Assembly: GCA_964457365.1 (NCBI GenBank)
Contig: CAYWFP010000013.1
Span: forward strand, 1-54,807
Reading direction: 5' to 3'
Length of the DNA stretch: 54,807 bases
Origin: CAYWFP01 sp964457365
GTDB taxonomy: Bacteria; Planctomycetota; SZUA-567
Positions 31,661-38,962 of this stretch are shown here, one piece after another. The position numbers and the translations under genes are program-made. Numbering within the stretch: position 1 is the stretch's first letter; every line of letters starts with the position of its first letter. A model generated the notes under the pieces. The model was not told the DNA's origin. It did not search any database and saw only the letters and a program-made list of their open reading frames with translations.

Positions 31661-34317
31661 TTCACCTCCAGCCAGTTCTTGCCGCGGCCGATATCGACCG
31701 TTAGCGGTACCGCCAGGACCATGGCATTCTCCATCGCTTCGCGCACGATGGTCTCGAGCGTATCGATCTCCTCGGGGGGCGTCTCGAAGACCAGTTCGTC
31801 GTGGATCTGCAGCAGCATCCGCGCCAGCGGCGTCTCGTTTCGCATGCGCGCGCGCAGGTCGATCATCGCCGTCTTGATCAGGTCCGCGGCCGAGCCCTGG
31901 ACGACGGTGTTCACCGCCTCGCGCTCTCCCCGTGCGCGCTTGGTCTTGTTGTTGCTCTGCAACTCCGGAATCACCCGGCGGCGGCCGCGCACGGTCTCGA
32001 CGTAGCCGGTTTCGTGCGCGGCGGCGACGGTCTGGTCGATGAATTCGCGCACCTGCGGGAACTGCTCGAAGTAGCTCTCGATGAAGAGCCGCGCCTGTCC
32101 CTGGCTCATCCCGGTCTGCTGCGAGAGGCCGTGCGGACCCTGGCCGTAGAGGATGCCGAAGTTGACCGCCTTGGCGGCCGAACGTTGCGCCGGAGTGACC
32201 TCGTCCTCGTCGACCCCTTCCACCTGCGCGGCGACGACGCGGTGAATGTCGCGTCCCTCGGCGAAGGCCCGGCAGAGCCGTTCGTCCTCGGAGAAGTGCG
32301 CGAGCATGCGCAACTCCACCTGGCTGTAGTCCGCCGCCAGCATCCGCCAACCGTCCTCGGGGACGAAGGCCGCGCGGATGGCGCGTCCGCGCTCGCTGCG
32401 CACGGGGATATTCTGCAGGTTCGGGTTGTTCGAGGCCAGGCGCCCGGTGGCGGTGCTCGTCTGCGAGAAGGTCGCGTGGATGCGGCCGGTCTCGGGGTGG
32501 ACGAGCTCGGGCAGCGTGTCGAGGTAGGTGTTCTTGAGCTTGCTGTACATGCGGTAGTCCAGCAGCCGCGCGGCGATCTCGTGCTCGCGCGCGAGCGTCG
32601 TCAGCACCGCCTCGTCGGTGCTGGCGCCGGTCTTGGTCTTGCGGATCACCGGCAGGTTCATCTCGTCGAAGAGGACCTGCTGCAGTTGCTTGGTGCTGGC
32701 GATGTTGAATTCGTGCCCGGCCAGCGCGTGGATCTCCGCGGTCAGGTCGGCCAGTAGTTCGCCCATCTCCGCGCTCTGCGTCGCGAGCAGGTCCGCGTCG
32801 ACGCGGATGCCGGTCTGCTGCATTATCGTCAGCACGCGCGAGAGCGGCAGTTCCATCTCGCGCAGGATCGCTTCGTTCCGCGTGCCGGCGATCTCGGCGC
32901 GCATCCTCTCCTGCAGGCGCCAGACGATGTCGGCGTTCTCGCAGGCGTATTCGCAGACCTTCTTCACCGGCACCGCGTCCATGGTGACCTGCTTGCGGCC
33001 GCTGCCGAGGAGTTCCTTCGTCGGGATCTTGGTGTAGTCGAGGTAACGCAGCGCCAGCGTGTCCAGGTCGTGCTGGCGCAGGTGTCCCTGTAGCAGGCTG
33101 CCGCAGAGAAGCGTGTCGAAGGCGATGCCGTCCAGCTCGACTCCCGCGCGTTTCAGCGCCAGCGCGTCGTACTTGAGGTTCTGTCCCGTCTTTCCGTAGT
33201 CCGGGCCTTCCAGGATCTTCGCCACCCGCCGCAATTCCTTCTCGCCCAGCACGGCCTCGCCCCCGGGGGCCTTGAACGGCAGGTAGTACGCGCTCTGCGC
33301 GGCCCAACTGAAGCTCATGCCCACCAATTCCCCGCGCAGCGGATCGAGCGAGGTCGTCTCGGTGTCGAAGGCGAAGCGTTTCTCGTCCGCGAGCGCCCGG
33401 AAGAAGGCGTCGAACTTGTCGAGCGTGTCGACGAGGACGTAATCGTGGCGTTCATCGCGCGGCGGGCGGGAGTCGTCGATCTCGTTGAGCAGGCTCTGAA
33501 AGCCCAGATCCTCCAACAGCGCGATCAGTTCGCCCTTGTCCGGATCTCGCCGCTTGCTGGACTCGAGGTCCAGTGCCGCCGGCGCGGCGGTATCGATAGT
33601 GGCCAGCCGCTTGCTGAGGCGCGCGATCTCGGCGTTCTCCCGCAGCTTCTCGCCGCGCTTGCCCTTGATCTCGCCGGCGTTCTCCAGCAGGCTTTCCAGC
33701 GAACCGTACTTGGCGATCAGTTCGACCCCGATCTTCTCGCCGATGCCCGGGACGCCGGGGATGTTGTCGGAGCTGTCGCCCCAGAGCCCCATCACGTCGG
33801 GAAGCTGCGCCGGCGTGATGCCCTTCTTCTTTTGAAACTCCTCGACGGTGGTGAAGGCTTCCTTCTTCGGGTCGAACATGCGCACGCGTTCGTTCAGCAG
33901 TTGCGCGCAGTCCTTGTCGCCGGTGACGATGACCACGTCCATATCCCGCTCGGCGCCCTGGCGTGCGAGCGAGCCGATCAGGTCGTCCGCCTCGTAACCT
34001 TCCTTGGTGGCGATGGGGATGCGATAGGCTTTCATGAATTGCTGAATCAGCGGCACCTGTTCGTGAAGTTCCGGCGGTGCGGGCTTGCGCGTGGCCTTGT
34101 ATTCGGGAAACGCTTCGTGGCGGAAGGTCTTGCCCGGCGCGTCGAAGACGGCGACGAGGTGGTCGGGATGGTGTGCCGAGAGCGTCGCCAGCAGCATGCG
34201 CAGAAAACCGTAGACTGCACCGGTCGGGCGTCCGTCGGGGGCGGTCAGCCCCTCGATCGCGTAGAAGGCGCGATAGACGAGGGCGTGTCCGTCGATCAGA
34301 AACAAGGATTTGGTCAT
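31657..34317 (-). CDS. polA: DNA polymerase I
   Basis: 886 residues, full three-domain enzyme for Okazaki fragment processing and repair. The 5'-3' nuclease domain opens with LFLIDGHALVYRAFYAI and has VTGDKDCAQLL and the helix-hairpin-helix GVPGIGEK. The 3'-5' exonuclease keeps catalytic residues (Asp318 and Glu320 in DTETTSLDP), so proofreading is likely active, unlike in many bacteria. The polymerase domain shows motif A with Asp663 (ADYSQVELRM), the O-helix RSAAKAVNFGILYG and motif C with QIHDELVFE. The ATG at 34317 is the family-typical start although no ribosome site is strong. The leader is about 315 bases long. Confidence 0.97.
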   Translation of the reverse strand: MTKSLFLIDGHALVYRAFYAIEGLTAPDGRPTGAVYGFLRMLLATLSAHHPDHLVAVFDAPGKTFRHEAFPEYKATRKPAPPELHEQVPLIQQFMKAYRIPIATKEGYEADDLIGSLARQGAERDMDVVIVTGDKDCAQLLNERVRMFDPKKEAFTTVEEFQKKKGITPAQLPDVMGLWGDSSDNIPGVPGIGEKIGVELIAKYGSLESLLENAGEIKGKRGEKLRENAEIARLSKRLATIDTAAPAALDLESSKRRDPDKGELIALLEDLGFQSLLNEIDDSRPPRDERHDYVLVDTLDKFDAFFRALADEKRFAFDTETTSLDPLRGELVGMSFSWAAQSAYYLPFKAPGGEAVLGEKELRRVAKILEGPDYGKTGQNLKYDALALKRAGVELDGIAFDTLLCGSLLQGHLRQHDLDTLALRYLDYTKIPTKELLGSGRKQVTMDAVPVKKVCEYACENADIVWRLQERMRAEIAGTRNEAILREMELPLSRVLTIMQQTGIRVDADLLATQSAEMGELLADLTAEIHALAGHEFNIASTKQLQQVLFDEMNLPVIRKTKTGASTDEAVLTTLAREHEIAARLLDYRMYSKLKNTYLDTLPELVHPETGRIHATFSQTSTATGRLASNNPNLQNIPVRSERGRAIRAAFVPEDGWRMLAADYSQVELRMLAHFSEDERLCRAFAEGRDIHRVVAAQVEGVDEDEVTPAQRSAAKAVNFGILYGQGPHGLSQQTGMSQGQARLFIESYFEQFPQVREFIDQTVAAAHETGYVETVRGRRRVIPELQSNNKTKRARGEREAVNTVVQGSAADLIKTAMIDLRARMRNETPLARMLLQIHDELVFETPPEEIDTLETIVREAMENAMVLAVPLTVDIGRGKNWLEVK

Positions 34318-34711
34318 TTTCACATGGCTCGCGGTGGAATTCGGGGCTCCCCCATAGCCCCCGGCGACCGGCGGGACAGGAGGCACGACCGTTGCCGGGG
34401 CTCGGCGAGTGCCGAGAGGCGGTCGCGGCCGGTCAAGAACGCACGTTTGTCGCAGGCACGAAGAATTCCTCGCGCGTGGCTTCGGAAGGGGAAAAACCGT
34501 GTCGCGGCGCTTCGGATTCGGCTTTCCCAGATTCGCAGCCCGTTTTCGGGCATGATTCAGACAGGTGTAGTGGACTTCAGCGAGCTAAATATCGAAGGAA
34601 ATCGGACCGCTGGCTGGCACTCCGGTACTGCCACTATATATATAGTTGCGCCTCTCGCGCTTGTCAAGCGGTTCTTTGCATTTTCACTGAATTTATGCAT
34701 AAAAGGATCTG
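34318..34711. other. Intergenic region between polA and the glycosyltransferase gene
   Basis: Holds the polA promoter and a 14-base perfect palindrome ACTATATATATAGT (34633-34646) that overlaps its -10 box. The glycosyltransferase gene has an AAGGA site at its ATG but I found no clear rightward promoter. No protein-like frame is convincing in the long polA leader. Confidence 0.5.
34639..34667 (-). promoter_or_regulatory. Sigma-70 promoter of the polA-coaE-rho operon
   Basis: Leftward perfect TTGACA (34667-34662), 17-base spacer, TATATA (34644-34639) inside the AT palindrome. Predicted start near 34632. Confidence 0.75.
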
Positions 34712-35845
34712 ATGAGCAAAACGGTGCTCCTGTTCACCACCGAGATGCGCCCCGGCGGAGCCGAGCGGATCGTCCACGATCTGGCCACGCATCTGGACGC
34801 AAAGCGCTGGCGGCCGGTGGTCGCGGCGTTGGACGGTCGCGGCGAGTTTGCCGAACGCATTCGCCTGCGCGGCGTGCGCATGGCCGACCTGGGCGCCTAT
34901 TCGCGGCGGGACCTGGGCGTGGTCTGGCGTCTGCGCGACCTGCTCCGGGAGCAGCGGGTGGACCTCTTGCACACCCACCTGATGCACGCCAACGTGATCG
35001 GCCGACTGGCCGCGCGCCCGTTGCGGCTGCCGGTGCTCTCGACCTGCCATATTGCCGACAAGCGTTCGGTCTGGTGGCATTTCTGGCTTGATCGGTTGAC
35101 CGCGCCCTGGTGCCGGGCCGAAGCCTGCGTCTCTCAAGCGGCACTTCGTTATCAGCAGCACCGCACCGGCCTTCCTGATTCGTTCTTCCGTCTCGCGCAT
35201 AACGGCATCGCGCTCGAGCGCTTCGCCAACCTGCCCTCGCGGGACGAGGCTCGCGCGCGGCTCGGTCTGCCGCGCGAATTACCGCTCGTGGGCGTTCTCG
35301 GACGGCTGCATTTGCAAAAGGGAGTCGACGTTTTCCTGCATGCGCTCGCCGAGCCCCCGCTCGCGGAGCGCAGACTCCAGGCGCTGGTCGCCGGCTACGG
35401 GCCGGTGGAGAACTCCCTGCGCCACTTCGCCGCGGCGTTGGGGCTTCAGGACCGGATCCGTTTTCTGGGTTACCAGGATCGTCCCGAGACGTTTCTGGCG
35501 GCGCTGGATTGCTGTGCGGTGCCTTCGCGCTGGGAAGGTTTCGGGCTGGTGGTGGTCGAGGCCATGGCCGCCGGGGCGCCGGTGGTGGCGACGAGCGTCG
35601 ACTCCATCCCCGAAATCGTCGAGCCCGGGGTCTCGGGGCTGCTCGTGCCACCGGAGGATCCCCCGGCGCTGGCGGCGGCGCTGGCGCGGGTGCTCGACGA
35701 CGAGGTGCTCGGCGACACGCTACGCGCCGGCGGGCGGGAGCGCGCGAACGCGTTCTCCCTGCCGCGGATGGTCGCGCGCTACGAGGCGCTGTACGGAGAG
35801 ATTCTCGGCCATCCCCAGCCCGCGCCGCCTCATTCCTCCGCCTGA
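34712..35845 (+). CDS. GT4-family glycosyltransferase
   Basis: 377 residues with the GT-B fold. The N-terminal domain opens LLFTTEMRPGGAERIV, the Gly-Gly loop common to GT4 enzymes; the C-terminal nucleotide-sugar domain has LVGVLGRLHLQKGVDVF and the EX7E-type block PSRWEGFGLVVVEAMA, followed by SIPEIVEPGVSGLLVP. It would transfer a sugar from a nucleotide sugar to a lipid or polysaccharide acceptor in the cytoplasm at the membrane face; donor and acceptor are unknown. AAGGA precedes the ATG. The 3' end overlaps the convergent phosphoesterase gene by 16 bases. Confidence 0.92.
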   Translation: MSKTVLLFTTEMRPGGAERIVHDLATHLDAKRWRPVVAALDGRGEFAERIRLRGVRMADLGAYSRRDLGVVWRLRDLLREQRVDLLHTHLMHANVIGRLAARPLRLPVLSTCHIADKRSVWWHFWLDRLTAPWCRAEACVSQAALRYQQHRTGLPDSFFRLAHNGIALERFANLPSRDEARARLGLPRELPLVGVLGRLHLQKGVDVFLHALAEPPLAERRLQALVAGYGPVENSLRHFAAALGLQDRIRFLGYQDRPETFLAALDCCAVPSRWEGFGLVVVEAMAAGAPVVATSVDSIPEIVEPGVSGLLVPPEDPPALAAALARVLDDEVLGDTLRAGGRERANAFSLPRMVARYEALYGEILGHPQPAPPHSSA

Positions 35846-36858
35846 ACGGCCCCGGCCTGTACGGCCTTGAATGCCAGCGGATAGATCCGCCCGCTTTCCT
35901 GGAAACGCACCGCGCAGTACTCCGCCGCCGGCAGTATCGGCTCCGGGCCGCGGGTGAAGTGGTACAGCGTGACCAGGCAGAGCGGGTCGTCCAGGACGTA
36001 GACGCCCAGGAAGCCCGAGAGGTCGCGCTCCTTCTCGCTGTCGGAGAACTCGCCGGTCTGGCCGGTGTTGAGCACCAGCGCGCTTTCTTCGCCGTAGTCG
36101 AAACGGCGGTAGAGGTGGGTCGTCGCCGCCAGCACCAGGTCGCACTTGTCCAGCACCAGCCCCGCCCGTTCGCGGCTGAGCACCGAGAGCCACTCGCCGC
36201 GGTTGCTGTGCGCGGCGGCAACGATGATGTCGCGCGGGCTGCGCGGCAGTCTCTTTAGCGTCGTTTCCAGGAACGCCCGCGTCTCTTCGCGGAAGGCGAC
36301 GGCGTGGTCGTCCGGCTCGTCCGAGTAGGTCAACTGGATGAGGTGTACCGTCAGATCCTCGAACGGCAGACGCGTGTAATAGTCGATGCCATTGGCGGCC
36401 ATCGTGACGCGGGGACGCTTCTCGATCTCGAGAAAATGGAGCAGCGGCTTGCCCGCGCCCCACGCGTCCTGCCGGCCGGCGAAGTGGGCATTCTCGCCGT
36501 CGCCGATGTTGGGCCAGAAGTAGTTCGCCCAGAAGCGGTCCTGCTTGAGCAGCACCAGGAAGCCCTTGTGTCGCGCGCTGTGGAGGTTGTCGCCGAGACC
36601 GATGACGAACTTGGCGCGCATGGCCCGAACCCGCGCGGCCATGTTGGCCACGTCCGGATCCTCCACCCCGCGCCCCTTGTTGTCGCTCATCGCCGCGAAG
36701 GCGAGCCGGGCCATGTCCTGCAGCGTCCGCGCGTTCGGGACCGCCGCGATCTCGGCCAGCCGCTTTTTTTCCCGCGCGCGCTGATCGTCGGCCGAGGCGG
36801 CGCGGCCGGTCCAGGCGAGGCAGAGCGCCAGGAGAATCGTCGGCGTTGTCTTTCGCAT
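35830..36858 (-). CDS. Exported metallophosphoesterase-like protein
   Basis: 342 residues with a signal peptide (ILLALCLAWTGRAASAD). The order of motifs follows calcineurin-like/acid phosphatases: an SDNKG stretch where the first metal motif is expected, FVIGLGDNLHS for the GDN motif, IVAAAHSN where the usual GDxxH/HH-Pro element sits, and LAATTHLYRRFDYG in place of GHxHxYE. The metal-binding His pattern is only partly kept, so activity or metal set may differ from standard enzymes. It begins 8 bases after the cyclase gene stop with AGGA upstream and is most likely cotranscribed with it. Confidence 0.7.
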   Translation of the reverse strand: MRKTTPTILLALCLAWTGRAASADDQRAREKKRLAEIAAVPNARTLQDMARLAFAAMSDNKGRGVEDPDVANMAARVRAMRAKFVIGLGDNLHSARHKGFLVLLKQDRFWANYFWPNIGDGENAHFAGRQDAWGAGKPLLHFLEIEKRPRVTMAANGIDYYTRLPFEDLTVHLIQLTYSDEPDDHAVAFREETRAFLETTLKRLPRSPRDIIVAAAHSNRGEWLSVLSRERAGLVLDKCDLVLAATTHLYRRFDYGEESALVLNTGQTGEFSDSEKERDLSGFLGVYVLDDPLCLVTLYHFTRGPEPILPAAEYCAVRFQESGRIYPLAFKAVQAGAVQAEE

Positions 36859-36866
36859 CGTCGTTC

Positions 36867-38843
36867 CTATTGCCGTTTCATCTCCTCCCACGACCGCGGG
36901 CTCATGGGGGCCGAACCGGGGCGGAGGAAGTCCATCACCGCCTCGTCGCCGCGGATGTCGGTCAGTTCGATTTCGGAGTAGACCGCGTGCCCTTCGTGTT
37001 CACCGCGGTCGATCTCCTTGACCCGCGCGCCGATCTTGTACGCCTGAGAGAATTCGGTTAATTTGAACTCCAGTACGATCGCCGCGCCCTTCTCCAGCGT
37101 CGCGCCGGTCGAGAGCGTCAGCGTCAGCTTCTTTTTGCCGAAGTGCGCGCCGCTGATCATCCCCAGCCCCACATGACTGCCGCCCGGGCCGATGATGCCC
37201 GCCGGGACGGTGAGGATGGCCTCCTTCTCGTTCAGGAGCAGACCGCGGATGGAGAAGACCCGTACCGGCATCGACCGCCCCTTGAGCTGCACCGGCGGCA
37301 GCTCGACCGCCAGCGCGCGCTCGGCAACCGGCCGGTACGTCGTCTGCGAGGTCAACGTCTGCCAGCGCCCGGCCAGCGACTCGACGCGCTGGGCGATGTT
37401 GACGTTGTCGCCGATGACGGTGTATTCCATGCAGCCCTCCCCGCCGACGTTGCCGGCGGCGAAACTGCCGGTGTTGCAACCGATGCCGAGGTAGATCGGC
37501 GGCTGCCCTTCCTGCAGCAGGCCCAGGTCGAAGGCCCAGACGGCGATCTGCATCTTCAACCCCGTCAGCACGGCGTTGAAGGCGTGATCGGCGTCCTCGA
37601 ACATGACGTTCCAGAAGGCCATGATCATGTCGCCGCCGAACTTGTGTAGCGTCCCCTTGTTATGGGTTACCACCTCGGTGGTCAGGCGGTAGTAGCGGTT
37701 GAGTCGGTCGACGATCTCCACCGCGCTCATCGCCTCGCTCATGGGAGTGAAGCCGAGGATGTCGCAGAAGACGACTGTGCCGTGGGCCTCGCGGCCGCCG
37801 AGTTCGATGGGGATGCTGCCTTCCATCACGCCCTGGACGATATCGGGGGACATGTAGCGCGAGAGCAGCGCGCGCTTCTCGGTCTCGGCCTGGATGGTCT
37901 CGTAGAGCTCCGCGTTCTTCAGCGCCACCCCCGCCTGCGCGGCGATGCCGGTCAGCATGGCCAGGTCGTCCGCGTTGAAGGCCTGCGGGCTGCTGATGGT
38001 GTCGACGCTGATGACGCCGAGGACCTGGTCGTGGCAGATCAGCGGCACGCACATCACCGAGCGGATGGAGAAGCCGGCCACCGAGTCGGTCGCCTGGAAG
38101 CGCTGATCGCTCTGCGCGTCGGAGGAGAGAATCGACTGGCGTTTCTGGGCCACCGCGCGGGTGATGGTGCGGCTGATAGTGAAGAGGTCGTGCCGGACCG
38201 CGCTCTTCTCGCGGTGGCGGCCCATGAACGGCTCGAGTTCGCCCGATGCCGGGTTGACCAGCATGATGAAGGCGCGGTCGGCGCGCGGGAAAATGTCGAA
38301 GATGCTCTGCATGATCCGCTCGAGGATAGGCGCTTGCCCGGTCACCGCCCCCAGCGCGTTGGTCACCTGCACCATCGCCTGCAGGCGGGCGATGACCTGC
38401 AGCAGCTTCTCCGGCGACTGCTCCGCCTCCTTCTCCACCGCGACGACGCTCTGCTGCGCGTCGAGGGTGACGCCGATGGCGTGCGAATCCTCGGTGTCGC
38501 CGGTGATGACCGCGGCCATCAGGGTGCTGTCGGGCTTCTTGCCGTCGGTGCTGTCGGCGTGGAAGCGCATGTGGGTATTGCTGATCTTGATGATGTCGCT
38601 GTCGTGTAGCGGGCAGGACTTCTTGCCCTTGAGACGCTCGCCGTTGACATAGGTGCCGTTGGCCGAACCCAGGTCGATGATCGCCGCGCCGTGTTCGTCG
38701 ACGCGCAGGATGGCGTGTTCGCGGCTGGCGCGGCTCTCGGGGAGGCAGAGCATGTTCTCCGGGCTGCGGCCGATGCTCGTCTCGCCGGAGAGGTAGAGGA
38801 CCAGGCCATGGTTGTAGCCTTCGATGATCTCGAGATAGGCCAT
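36867..38843 (-). CDS. FHA-GAF-class III adenylate cyclase with C-terminal PilZ-like domain
   Basis: 658 residues. FHA domain 1-95 with phosphothreonine-binding Arg26 (IGRS), Ser40-Arg41 and Asn62 (NGTYVNG). GAF domain about 165-310. Cyclase homology domain about 350-520: metal Asp361 (FCDILGFT) and Asp405 (GGDMIMAF), purine-specifying Lys401 and Thr475, and transition-state Asn482/Arg486 (VNIAQR). Lys plus Thr is the class IIIb pattern, a group known for bicarbonate-responsive adenylyl cyclases. About 540-645 is beta-rich and PilZ-like. All catalytic residues are present, so it should make cAMP in response to a GAF ligand and a phosphoprotein partner. Start has AGGA 8 bases upstream and a matching promoter. 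Confidence 0.88.
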   Translation of the reverse strand: MAYLEIIEGYNHGLVLYLSGETSIGRSPENMLCLPESRASREHAILRVDEHGAAIIDLGSANGTYVNGERLKGKKSCPLHDSDIIKISNTHMRFHADSTDGKKPDSTLMAAVITGDTEDSHAIGVTLDAQQSVVAVEKEAEQSPEKLLQVIARLQAMVQVTNALGAVTGQAPILERIMQSIFDIFPRADRAFIMLVNPASGELEPFMGRHREKSAVRHDLFTISRTITRAVAQKRQSILSSDAQSDQRFQATDSVAGFSIRSVMCVPLICHDQVLGVISVDTISSPQAFNADDLAMLTGIAAQAGVALKNAELYETIQAETEKRALLSRYMSPDIVQGVMEGSIPIELGGREAHGTVVFCDILGFTPMSEAMSAVEIVDRLNRYYRLTTEVVTHNKGTLHKFGGDMIMAFWNVMFEDADHAFNAVLTGLKMQIAVWAFDLGLLQEGQPPIYLGIGCNTGSFAAGNVGGEGCMEYTVIGDNVNIAQRVESLAGRWQTLTSQTTYRPVAERALAVELPPVQLKGRSMPVRVFSIRGLLLNEKEAILTVPAGIIGPGGSHVGLGMISGAHFGKKKLTLTLSTGATLEKGAAIVLEFKLTEFSQAYKIGARVKEIDRGEHEGHAVYSEIELTDIRGDEAVMDFLRPGSAPMSPRSWEEMKRQ

Positions 38844-38875
38844 GCGCGTGTCCTGGACGACCGAACGGTTTTTCC

Positions 38876-38904
38876 AGTATATCCCGCCGCCCGGAGAGGC
38901 GCAA
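38876..38904 (-). promoter_or_regulatory. Sigma-70 promoter of the cyclase-phosphoesterase operon
   Basis: Leftward TTGCGC (38904-38899), 17-base spacer, TATACT (38881-38876); predicted start near 38869, leader of about 27 bases. Confidence 0.75.
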
Positions 38905-38962
38905 CGTCTAACGGAAACCGTCTCCGGTCTGCGGCGGGGCGATTGGGCGTTGCGTCTCGTTC

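Noticed and set aside
34320..34553. 77-codon frame in the polA leader
   Set aside because: Arg-rich, with no ribosome site and no domain; leader peptides are possible but nothing supports one.
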